Positions 34,486-41,969 of a DNA stretch of 64,000 bases are shown in pieces. The DNA is from Pseudarthrobacter sp. BIM B-2242. Its GTDB lineage: Bacteria; Actinomycetota; Actinomycetes; Actinomycetales; Micrococcaceae. The stretch spans positions 1,860,001-1,924,000 of the forward strand of contig NZ_CP061721.1 in the NCBI RefSeq assembly GCF_014764445.1, given 5' to 3'. How positions within the stretch are numbered: position 1 is the stretch's first letter; each line of letters opens with the position of its first letter. The notes under the pieces are model-generated. The model did not search any database. It was not told where the DNA came from and saw only the letters and a program-made list of their open reading frames with translations. A program made the position numbers and the translations under genes.

Positions 34486-36183
34486 TCACCGCCTTGCCGG
34501 GCCTTCCAAGGGGATTACATCAATGCGGGCCTTTTGGCCGTCCGCCGGCCCGATCACCAGCAGGACATTCTGTGCGGTGACGCTGCCGAGCGCTGCAACC
34601 ACCCGCTCCGCGAGCTCAGGTTCCGGTACGGCACCGGCCGGTTGTGCGGTACCGGCGGCGTCCATCCTTTTCCACACGGCGACCCGGGCACCGGTGGCCG
34701 TGTGGATGGCCCTGGACAGCGGCGCGGGGTCGGAGGCTGTCACCAGCGTGACGTGATCAATGGTGCGTTCCCTGGCCGGGGAGGCCGCTGCCAGGAGCGC
34801 GCGTTCCCGCCGCCACAGGCCGAAGTGGTAGGCGGCCACGAGGCCGGCCGCAACCAGGAGACCCAGCGGCGCGCGGGTACGGTCCAGGAGGCTGCCCCCG
34901 GTTACCTCGCCAAGGAGGAACTCGAAGAGCCTGTAGCCAATGACGAGGAGGGCGATCAGAGCCACCACGGCACTGATGCCGAAGAAGGCTATGAGGTAGA
35001 CACGCCTGCCTGGCGCAATGGTGTCCGCGGTCTGCGGCGGCCTCGTTGGCCTCCATGCCCGCCACCAGGCCGGGCCGCCCACAGCCAGGGAGCTGAGGCC
35101 TCCCAGCAGGAGCGTCCGTGTGCCGCCGCCCGCGAGGGGTGAAACCGCCATGGCAAGCGAAGCATTGATTACCACCCCGATGCCTGACGCAGCCGCTGCC
35201 AGGGCAACCCCGGACGTCACCAGCCGGCCTGCACGCCGGCTGGCAACTGACCGTTCAGCCCCGCTGACGCGGTGATAGCGCCACACCAGGGCACCGACCG
35301 CGGCGGCGGCTATGGCCGGGCCCAGCGGTGACAGCAGTTCGTTCATCGGCTCAGCCCGGTCGAACGCTGTTCTCAGGAGCACAAAAATGACGACGCCGGC
35401 CCCGCCGAGTGCAGTGATGCCCGCTGCGAAGATGCCCACGGCGATCAGCGCCACATCCACCAGGGCGGTGTCCAGTTTCCGGCCGCCGCCCCGGTGCCAG
35501 TGCCACCACCACACGAGGCTTCCGCCGACGGCCCAAACCAGCGCCCGGAGCACGGCCTGCCACCAGGTGTCTCCTCCCGGAGTCAGGCTGATGTAACCCC
35601 GGATCGCGACGTCGAGCAGACCGCCCAGGGCCGTGATGGCGGCAACAGCGCCCACCACCAGCCCGAAGACCGAACCGATGACTGCCGGGAGATCGTGGAG
35701 AGTGCCCGGGCCTTTGAGGGGGTGCCGCCACATCCACCGGTGCCAGATAAAGATGCCGGCCCACACAAGCCCGTTCGACAGGGGCGAATACCACCGCTGT
35801 TCGGGCTGGCCGATGAAGGACGCGGCCAGCCCGAGGAAGGCAGTTGCAGAGGTGATCAGGGAGACTGCATAGACGGCGGACAGGTACAGGCCCCACCCCA
35901 CGGAGCTGCGCTCCGCGCCGTCGTCGAGCCTCTTCCAGACAACCCACCACAGGAGGGCGGCGAGCGGCCCCCCGATCAGCGTGAAGGCAAGGGCGCGGGC
36001 CAGGCCTGCCACGTCCGTTGACGCCAGCTCGGCGCCGGTGCTGAAGAGGCGTTCCAGGAGCCCGCTGAGACCCGATGCTGCGATCACCACCAGGGCGAAC
36101 AGCAGGGCGTAGAGGATCAGTCGCCGGAGCGTGAGCTGGGCGGAACCAACCGGCGGCACTGTTGTCCGGATGCCGGAACTCAT
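34486..36183 (-). CDS. DUF5671-type polytopic membrane protein
   Basis: 565 aa from the ATG at 36183, which overlaps the upstream stop by 4 nt. It has about twelve hydrophobic segments, Trp-rich loops (LLWWVVWKRLDDGAERSSVGWGLYL split over a helix; GALVWRYHRVSGAERS) and repeated W(R/K)xxDD/W(R)YHR patterns typical of DUF5671. A soluble C-terminal region (about 480-565) is present. No transport or enzyme motif is recognised. Second gene of a two-gene operon under the box at 36680. Confidence 0.78.
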   Translation of the reverse strand: MSSGIRTTVPPVGSAQLTLRRLILYALLFALVVIAASGLSGLLERLFSTGAELASTDVAGLARALAFTLIGGPLAALLWWVVWKRLDDGAERSSVGWGLYLSAVYAVSLITSATAFLGLAASFIGQPEQRWYSPLSNGLVWAGIFIWHRWMWRHPLKGPGTLHDLPAVIGSVFGLVVGAVAAITALGGLLDVAIRGYISLTPGGDTWWQAVLRALVWAVGGSLVWWWHWHRGGGRKLDTALVDVALIAVGIFAAGITALGGAGVVIFVLLRTAFDRAEPMNELLSPLGPAIAAAAVGALVWRYHRVSGAERSVASRRAGRLVTSGVALAAAASGIGVVINASLAMAVSPLAGGGTRTLLLGGLSSLAVGGPAWWRAWRPTRPPQTADTIAPGRRVYLIAFFGISAVVALIALLVIGYRLFEFLLGEVTGGSLLDRTRAPLGLLVAAGLVAAYHFGLWRRERALLAAASPARERTIDHVTLVTASDPAPLSRAIHTATGARVAVWKRMDAAGTAQPAGAVPEPELAERVVAALGSVTAQNVLLVIGPADGQKARIDVIPLEGPARR

Positions 36184-36644
36184 GGCTTCACGGGCGTTCC
36201 GGTGCACGACAGGAGCTGGTACGGTGCCCGGTCAACCAGCCACCTGCCATCTGTCTTCACCAAGGAGAAACGATCCTCCGTCTCGTACTCGGACGGCCCG
36301 AACGGGCCACCCGACCCTGAGTTGACCACGGAGACCTTCACCAGCGCCGTGTTGTCCCGTTCCGTGGCAGAGATCAAAACCACGCGCGTGGGCAGCGGCC
36401 CGCTGTCATGGAACCCGGTGCACAGGGACTTGGCCGATGCCGTGAGGTAGGACGTGGCTGTTGCCGTATCGCCGTCGATGACGGCTGTGCTGTACCGCTG
36501 GACCACACCCTGGGGTGTGGTTTCATCAAGCGACTCCGGCTCCCCGCGGGTGAAAACGACTGCCAGGGCGACGACCACCAACAGTGCAATCGCGGACAGG
36601 ATGGCGATCAGAATCCGGTCGGGTTTTCCCCTGGCAGCACTCAT
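36180..36644 (-). CDS. membrane-anchored extracytoplasmic protein of unknown function
   Basis: 154 aa from the ATG at 36644; the frame extends to 36743 but that passes through the regulator box. There is one N-terminal membrane helix (ILIAILSAIALLVVVALAVVF), then an NTF2-like fold (TPQGVVQRYSTAVIDGDTATATSYL ... FSLVKTDGRWLVDRAPY), as in DUF4878-type lipoproteins but without a lipobox Cys. CATACT ends 6 nt before the ATG and the box lies 35 nt upstream, so it is probably leaderless. Confidence 0.78.
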   Translation of the reverse strand: MSAARGKPDRILIAILSAIALLVVVALAVVFTRGEPESLDETTPQGVVQRYSTAVIDGDTATATSYLTASAKSLCTGFHDSGPLPTRVVLISATERDNTALVKVSVVNSGSGGPFGPSEYETEDRFSLVKTDGRWLVDRAPYQLLSCTGTPVKP

Positions 36645-36679
36645 GCCGTCAGTATGGCCTACCAGCCATCTTTTGTATC

Positions 36680-36695
36680 GGTCCTTTGGCCCTGA
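36680..36695 (-). promoter_or_regulatory. DosR-type box for the 36644 operon
   Basis: Reads GGTCCTTTGGCCCTGA on the plus strand. It lies 35 nt upstream of the ATG at 36644. Confidence 0.74.
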
Positions 36696-36764
36696 GCCGG
36701 TCAGTTTTTCGCGTTCGAGCTGCTGCGGGGCAGAGCCGAACATCGCGCGGGCGGACAGGGGTTC

Positions 36765-37769
36765 CTAATCGCCCAGGAGTGCGTCGAGGGTAGTGAAGCC
36801 GTAACCGGCGGCGCTGACTTGTTCGATGATCCCCGGGAGTGCATCGGCGTCCAGGGTGCTGCCGTCGTCGGGATTTGAGCCGATGTGCATCAGGATGATT
36901 TCACCGGGCTGGAGATTGGCAAGGACCCGATCCGCGACCGTTTGAGTGGTGGTTCCCCCGCTGGTTCCCTTCCACCCCAGGGTGTCCACCGTCCATCGGA
37001 CCGGGACGTAGCCCAGGCCGTTCACGGCTGCTATGGTCCGGGCATCCCGTTCGCCGTAGGGAAAGCGGAAGAAAGGGCGTGGATCCGCGCCCAGCTCTGC
37101 AAGGGCCTGTTCGGCTCCTAAAACCTGTTGGGCGATGAGTGCATCGGACAGGCCCGTGAATCCGGGGTGTGTCATGGAGTGGTTGGCCACGCGGTGTCCG
37201 GCCGACATGATCTGTCTGACCTGGTCCGGATTCGAGACAGCCCAGTTTCCGGTCAGGAAGAAGGTCCCGGCCACGTCCTTGGCGGCCAGGGCCGTCAGTA
37301 TTTTCGGCAGCCCGGCCGCGTTTGCTCCGGCGTCAAACGTCAGGGCCACCACATTCCCGGCGCCCGGGACCACGGTTAGGTCTCCGCCCTGCAGAGCCGG
37401 CGGGAACGGGTCACCCGGCAGCGGGGAAGTTGCCTCAGGCACTGTCGGCCCAGGAAGCGGGGGGACAATGACGGGAGGCTGGACCGGAGTCTGGCCCGCT
37501 TCCGGAGTGTCAGTGCCCGCCGGGGGTGGCAGCGGCAGAGGCGGTGCAGCGGATGGCGCCGCCGCGGTGGAGGAGTTCGGGCCCGGTGCGCTGGCGGAAT
37601 TCGTGCCTGGTGCGGAGGACGCACCGTCGGGCGGAACCGCCGGGGGCGGCGCACTGCCGGGCCGGACAGCGAGCGTCACTGCGAGCACCACCGCAATGGC
37701 GACCAGGACAAGCGCCGCCGCGACGGCGGCCACCCGTCGTCGCGCGCTACCTGCAGTTGCCGTCGACAC
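36765..37769 (-). CDS. polysaccharide deacetylase (NodB, CE4) with membrane anchor
   Basis: 334 aa from a GTG. An N-terminal helix (AAVAAALVLVAIAVVLAVTL) anchors it outside the cell, then a Pro/Ala/Ser linker of about 90 residues, then a NodB domain: motif 1 TFDAG, motif 2 HSMTHPGF, motif 3 RFPYGERD, motif 5 HIGS. Motif 1 is TFDAG rather than TFDDG, so one metal-binding Asp is missing, a variant seen in a subset of CE4 proteins. Probably deacetylates peptidoglycan or another surface glycan. The GTG start is supported by CATGAT 6 nt upstream and the box 34 nt upstream; there is no ribosome binding site at proper spacing. Confidence 0.88.
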   Translation of the reverse strand: MSTATAGSARRRVAAVAAALVLVAIAVVLAVTLAVRPGSAPPPAVPPDGASSAPGTNSASAPGPNSSTAAAPSAAPPLPLPPPAGTDTPEAGQTPVQPPVIVPPLPGPTVPEATSPLPGDPFPPALQGGDLTVVPGAGNVVALTFDAGANAAGLPKILTALAAKDVAGTFFLTGNWAVSNPDQVRQIMSAGHRVANHSMTHPGFTGLSDALIAQQVLGAEQALAELGADPRPFFRFPYGERDARTIAAVNGLGYVPVRWTVDTLGWKGTSGGTTTQTVADRVLANLQPGEIILMHIGSNPDDGSTLDADALPGIIEQVSAAGYGFTTLDALLGD

Positions 37770-37803
37770 AGCCTCATCATGAGGCGCAGGACGGCCAAGT
37801 GGC

Positions 37804-37819
37804 AGGGGCTTTGGTCCTC
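37804..37819 (-). promoter_or_regulatory. DosR-type box for the deacetylase
   Basis: Reads AGGGGCTTTGGTCCTC on the plus strand. It lies 34 nt upstream of the GTG at 37769. Confidence 0.68.
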
Positions 37820-37857
37820 CACATCAACAACCGGCACCGGCGTTTCCGGCGGAAGGC

Positions 37858-37873
37858 AGGCCCTTCGACCCTG
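37858..37873 (+). promoter_or_regulatory. DosR-type box for PNPOx 4
   Basis: Reads AGGCCCTTCGACCCTG. I found this copy only by looking at the expected distance from the start codon: it ends 34 nt before the ATG at 37908, and TACCCT (37896-37901) ends 6 nt before it. Confidence 0.65.
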
Positions 37874-37907
37874 ATGCCGGGACTGCCCCGCGCCCTACCC
37901 TCAGGAG

Positions 37908-38396
37908 ATGAACACCACCACTCCGAGCCCGTCCCCTGAGGGTTCTGATGCCGGTACCCGGCGGCTCGCCCCTGACGCCTGCTGGGAATTGCTGGCGGAA
38001 AGCGTCGTTGGACGGCTGGCTGTCATCGTGGAGCAGCGGCCGAAGATCTTTCCCATCAACTACGTTCTGGACGGGAAAAGTGTGGTTTTCCGTACCGCGG
38101 CAGGAACGGCATTCTGGGGAAGCGTCGGACAGGACATCGCCATTGAAGCTGACGGGTACCAGGCCGACTCCCAGTCCGCCTGGAGTGTCGTTGTGAGCGG
38201 CCAGGCCCATGTGATCGTCGCCCCGGAACAGATTGCCGCGGTGGACGCCCTTGGGCTGGAACCCTGGCAATCGGGTGAAAAGCACAATTACATCAGGCTG
38301 ACGCCCGGGTCGGTGACCGGCCGTCGGTTCCACACAACCCGCCCCGGCGTCTGGCATCCACCGGAGTTCGATCCCGCCACGTCGTCATTTCAGTAA
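37908..38396 (+). CDS. PNPOx-like FMN-binding protein, paralogue 4
   Basis: A 162 aa protein with CWELL, GRLAVIVEQRPKIFPINYVLD, VVFRTAAGTAF, AWSVVVSGQA, KHNYIRLTPGSVTGRRF and VWHPP. It is the most divergent of the four: GTKL reads GTAF, and the N-terminus is longer. AGGAG touches the ATG, too close for a ribosome binding site, which supports leaderless initiation. Confidence 0.87.
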   Translation: MNTTTPSPSPEGSDAGTRRLAPDACWELLAESVVGRLAVIVEQRPKIFPINYVLDGKSVVFRTAAGTAFWGSVGQDIAIEADGYQADSQSAWSVVVSGQAHVIVAPEQIAAVDALGLEPWQSGEKHNYIRLTPGSVTGRRFHTTRPGVWHPPEFDPATSSFQ

Positions 38397-38450
38397 CGGT
38401 GGAAGCATCGCTCATGGAGCGGACGGCATATCCGGCGGACACCACGCGTG

Positions 38451-38873
38451 CTACTCGGCAGATGGCCGCTTTCGCTGCTGCTTGGTTGCTGACCGCTTTT
38501 GTTTTGATGCGAGGTGCCGGCGCTTTGACCCGCGGGTGGGTTTGGTTGCCCGCCGGTTGGGAGCGTCGGGAGCCAGGCCGGCAGCCACGAGGCCGGCGAG
38601 CTTGGCCAGGGCGATCTCCCGGTTCCGCAGCTGGGAGCGCTGTTCGGAAGCAGTCACGGTGATCACGCCGGCGATGAGGCGTCCCTCGAGGCGCGTCAGC
38701 AGCCGCATCCGCTGGACGTCCGAAAGCGCCGCGGACTCCGCAACGTTCCAGGAGAGCTCGGCCCGGCTGTCCGTTGTGTTGACGTGCTGGCCGCCGGGAC
38801 CGGACGAGCGCGAAAACCGCCAGCCGAGTTCCGACGACGGGATGGCCAGCGCGGGCGACACCTCCAGATCCAT
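38451..38873 (-). CDS. arfB: ribosome rescue peptidyl-tRNA hydrolase ArfB
   Basis: A 140 aa protein with the GGQ catalytic loop at 27-29 (SSGPGGQHVNTTDSRAEL) in a release-factor-like domain. The basic C-terminal tail (GSKRRHLASKQKRSATKQQRKR) enters the empty mRNA channel of stalled ribosomes. It frees ribosomes stuck on truncated mRNA. It is convergent with PNPOx 4, has no DosR-type box, and marks the right edge of the stress island. Confidence 0.95.
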   Translation of the reverse strand: MDLEVSPALAIPSSELGWRFSRSSGPGGQHVNTTDSRAELSWNVAESAALSDVQRMRLLTRLEGRLIAGVITVTASEQRSQLRNREIALAKLAGLVAAGLAPDAPNRRATKPTRGSKRRHLASKQKRSATKQQRKRPSAE

Positions 38874-38990
38874 GGAACCAGCGTTGCATTAAATCCGCGA
38901 GGTCCCAGCCTCCCGTACAGTTCCGCGGCCCCGGACTAGCATCGTCTCGGGTGGACCGAAGAGCCTGGCTGACGTGGAGGGAAGGAAATC

Positions 38991-39746
38991 ATGCCGATGT
39001 GGTTGCAGGCTCTGATGTGGGGGACGGTGGCCGGCGGGGCCCTGGTTCTTGGGTCCGGGATCGCCTGGTTATGGAAAATCCCGCCAAAGCTCGTGTCAAC
39101 GGTGATGGCGTTCGGCGCTGGCGTGCTGATCTCGGCGTTGGCTTTTGAACTGGTCGATGAAGCTGTGGAGGGCGGCGGTCTGCTGCCCACGGTGGTGGGT
39201 TTCCTGGCGGGCGCCCTGATCTTTGTGTGCTCCAATGTCCTGCTTGCCCGCGCCGGAGCAAAGCACCGGAAACGGTCGGGGGAGAAGCAGCCTTCGGAGC
39301 AGGATGCGCCCGGCAGCGGCACGGCCATAGCGATCGGTGCCCTGATCGACGGGATCCCCGAATCGGTGGTTCTCGGACTGGGACTTGTGGCGTCTGGGAC
39401 GGTCAGTCCGGCCATGCTCGCCGCCGTCTTTATTTCGAACGTCCCCGAGGGTTTGTCCAGCACAGCGGGGATGAAGAAAGCCGGCAGGGGTCCGGCATAT
39501 GTTTTCGGCACGTGGACCGGCATCGCCGTCTTCTGCGGGCTGGCATCCCTGCTCGGCTTCGCAGCCCTGGAGAATGCGCCCGTTGAACTGATTGCGTTCA
39601 TCACGGCCGTCGCCGCGGGCGGAATTCTCGCCATGCTGGCAGACACCATGATCCCGGAGGCTTTCGAAGAGCATCACAACCTGACCGGGTTTACAGCCAG
39701 CGTCGGCTTCCTGACCGCTTTTACGATCCACCACGTGGGCGGTTGA
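38991..39746 (+). CDS. ZIP-family metal transporter
   Basis: A 251 aa protein with about eight membrane helices. Helix 4 carries the metal site GALIDGIPESVVLGLGL (His of the usual HN motif absent) and helix 5 SNVPEGLSST. A charged cytoplasmic loop (KHRKRSGEKQPSEQ) lies between helices 3 and 4. Probable divalent cation (zinc or similar) transport. GAGGGAAGGA precedes the ATG. Confidence 0.9.
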   Translation: MPMWLQALMWGTVAGGALVLGSGIAWLWKIPPKLVSTVMAFGAGVLISALAFELVDEAVEGGGLLPTVVGFLAGALIFVCSNVLLARAGAKHRKRSGEKQPSEQDAPGSGTAIAIGALIDGIPESVVLGLGLVASGTVSPAMLAAVFISNVPEGLSSTAGMKKAGRGPAYVFGTWTGIAVFCGLASLLGFAALENAPVELIAFITAVAAGGILAMLADTMIPEAFEEHHNLTGFTASVGFLTAFTIHHVGG

Positions 39747-39771
39747 CGTCACCGACGTGCAGACTGGTGTG

Positions 39772-40431
39772 ATGGATGATGCTGACCACGTGACAACCCA
39801 ACACTCAACGGTGGATGACTGGACGCGGGCACTCGCGGAGTCCACCGGCTCGCCGGGTGGTGGGGCCGGAACGGGGGTGATGCTGGCCATCGCCGCCTCC
39901 CTGACCTCGATGGTTGCCGGCTATACCGAAACCGACGATCACCTTCGTTCCGAGCTCGCCGGCATCCATTCACGGGCGCGCGCGCTCCGAAAGGCCGCGC
40001 TGCGGCTGGCCGACGAGGACGCCTCCGCATCGCAGGCCTTCGGTGCCGCATTTCGGCTGGAACCGGGAGCAGAACGCGACGCCGCCGTCCACCAGGCATC
40101 CGTCGATGCGGCCAAGGCGTCCGCCGTGCTGGGCGACCGGGCCATCGATGCCATAGCGGACCTGGGCTGGCTGGCCACGCATGGCAATCCGGCGCTGGTT
40201 GCCGACGTTGTTGTGGCCATCGGCGCCCTCAGGGCAGCGGTCTCCGGGGCGCGAACCAACGTGAGTTTCGACCTCGCTGCGCTCACCAAGGCCGGCGCTG
40301 ACCTCGAACAGGTCCGCGAGGAGCATCCGGCCCTGTGGGCAACGGTGGAGCGCCTCACCACGGCGCTTGACCGGATCGATCGGCTCACTGCCGCGATTGA
40401 CCACAGGGCCGCTCCGACGGACAACGCCTGA
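39772..40431 (+). CDS. cyclodeaminase/cyclohydrolase (FTCD_C) family protein
   Basis: 219 aa from the ATG at 39772. It is an all-helical protein with TGSPGGGAGTGVMLAIAASL, the conserved Gly-rich signature of formimidoyl-THF cyclodeaminase, and ADLGWLATHGNPALVADVVVAIGALRAAVSGA. Relatives act on one-carbon folates, but many stand-alone copies are uncharacterised. The start is uncertain: no strong ribosome binding site is seen and a GTG at 39757 is in frame. Confidence 0.82.
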   Translation: MDDADHVTTQHSTVDDWTRALAESTGSPGGGAGTGVMLAIAASLTSMVAGYTETDDHLRSELAGIHSRARALRKAALRLADEDASASQAFGAAFRLEPGAERDAAVHQASVDAAKASAVLGDRAIDAIADLGWLATHGNPALVADVVVAIGALRAAVSGARTNVSFDLAALTKAGADLEQVREEHPALWATVERLTTALDRIDRLTAAIDHRAAPTDNA

Positions 40432-40465
40432 CCGGCAATGCTATTCCGCCCGACGGCGGTCAGGC
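40426..40465. terminator. possible bidirectional hairpin between convergent genes
   Basis: Arms GCCTGACCG (40426-40434) and CGGTCAGGC (40457-40465) with a 22 nt loop overlap the ends of the FTCD-like and beta-glucosidase genes. Confidence 0.4.
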
Positions 40466-41746
40466 CGGCTGTGGCGCCGCGCTGACCTCCGCGTAGTCCG
40501 TGCGGGCGGCGTACACCTGAGCCTGACGGCCGAGCCAGCGGGCGCTCTCCTTGGGTGTCCGTTCCTGGGTCTCCCGGTCCACAGCGATGAGGCCGAACTT
40601 CGGACCGTAGCCAAACACCCACTCGAAGTTGTCGAAGGCCGTCCACGCAATGTAGCCACGCACGTCAATGCCGTCCGCGAGGCAGGAGGCAACGCAGTCG
40701 ACGGCGACGCGCAGGTAGTCCACCCGCTGCGAATCGTCGTCGGTGGCGAGACCGTTCTCCGTGACGATCACGGGAATGCCGGCGATCCTGGCTGCCTCCC
40801 GGATGGTCGCCTCGAGGGCCTGCGGGTAGATCTCCTCGCCCATCTGGTTGGTGGGCACGCCGTCGGGGGCGGGCGCATGGCCGTTCGGGCCGTAGACGGT
40901 GCGGCCGTAGGTCTGGATTCCCACGAAGTCGTCACCGCGGGACGCCTCCAGGAAGCGTTCGTTCACGTCGCGGCGCACCTGATCGGCACGTTCCTGGCCG
41001 CCCTCAATCGACTGGATGTCCGAGTTGGCGAGGGTCCAGCCCACCTGCAGCCCCGGCCGGTGTGCCTTGATTGCTGCCGTGCCGGCCCGGTGCGCGGCCA
41101 GCTTCACGTTGAACCCCGCCTCCGTGGAACAGAACTGAAAGGGAGCCACCGTGCCGGCATCAACGCCAAGCCGTTCCGCAGCGGCGGCCCACACGGGTAC
41201 GGAACCACGGTTTTCCGGCGCGACGCCGCCGATGCCGAAGGACTCCAGCAGCCAGGGGAGGTTTGGCTCGTTCAAGGTACAGGCGACTCCGATCAGGTCG
41301 CCCAGGTGCGCCATCACCCGGTCGCAGTAGCGGGCAAAGAGTTCGGCCGTCCGGGATCCTTCCCAACCGCCGACGGCGAGGAGCCAGCGCGGGGACGTGA
41401 AGTGGTGGAATGTGACCACGGGCGTGAGGCCGTGTTCGTGGCACGCTTCCAGCATCCGGCGGTAGTGGTCAAGTTCCGCCTTTGAGAAGTGGCCCTCTTC
41501 CGGCTCAATGCGCGCCCACTCCAGTGAAAAGCGGTACGTGGTGAACCCCAGGCCCGCGATCAGGGCAATGTCCTGGCGGTAGCGGTGATAGTGGTCCACG
41601 GCATCCCCGGACGGCTCGGTGAACATGCTGCCCGGGAGGTGCTCGAGGAACCAAGTGTCGCTGTTGACGTTGTTTCCCTCCACCTGGTGCCCGGCGCTGG
41701 CGACGCCCCAGAGGAAGTCCTGCGGGAATGCTGATGCGGTGGTCAT
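40460..41746 (-). CDS. GH1 beta-glucosidase
   Basis: A 428 aa TIM-barrel enzyme. It starts with FPQDFLWGVASAGHQVEGNN. The acid/base Glu is in TLNEPN and the nucleophile Glu in VTENGL; WTAFDNFEW is the aglycone-side loop. It hydrolyses beta-D-glucosides. With the rhamnosidases nearby it would remove the glucose of a flavonoid rhamnoglucoside after rhamnose is released, or glucose from any aryl glucoside. It is cytoplasmic (no signal peptide), so substrate must be imported. It is divergent from the ABC importer across a shared operator. Confidence 0.95.
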   Translation of the reverse strand: MTTASAFPQDFLWGVASAGHQVEGNNVNSDTWFLEHLPGSMFTEPSGDAVDHYHRYRQDIALIAGLGFTTYRFSLEWARIEPEEGHFSKAELDHYRRMLEACHEHGLTPVVTFHHFTSPRWLLAVGGWEGSRTAELFARYCDRVMAHLGDLIGVACTLNEPNLPWLLESFGIGGVAPENRGSVPVWAAAAERLGVDAGTVAPFQFCSTEAGFNVKLAAHRAGTAAIKAHRPGLQVGWTLANSDIQSIEGGQERADQVRRDVNERFLEASRGDDFVGIQTYGRTVYGPNGHAPAPDGVPTNQMGEEIYPQALEATIREAARIAGIPVIVTENGLATDDDSQRVDYLRVAVDCVASCLADGIDVRGYIAWTAFDNFEWVFGYGPKFGLIAVDRETQERTPKESARWLGRQAQVYAARTDYAEVSAAPQPA

Positions 41747-41832
41747 GTGGTTCCTTTCGGTTCAGCGCCAAACACCGGCGCACGGGCCTCTCTGCCCTGG
41801 CTTTCAATCCTTTCCCGCCACGTGACCCGGGC

Positions 41833-41871
41833 CACAATACTTTTTCAATCAATGACATTCTCATGTGAGCG
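41833..41871. promoter_or_regulatory. divergent promoter/operator of beta-glucosidase and ABC importer
   Basis: Holds the operator TTTCAATCAATGACA (41843-41857) between CACAATAC (reverse TATTGT, a -10 for the beta-glucosidase) and TGTGAGCG. The same three elements recur with identical spacing at 51893-51931. The operator abuts the -10, so a bound protein would block RNA polymerase. Confidence 0.7.
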
Positions 41872-41969
41872 CCCTTTGCCGGCGGCCGATGCTTGTGGGG
41901 AGCCGGCCAGCCGCCAGCCCCACAACACTTTTCCTCCGTTTGTCACATCAGAATGCAAAGGCGCACTAC

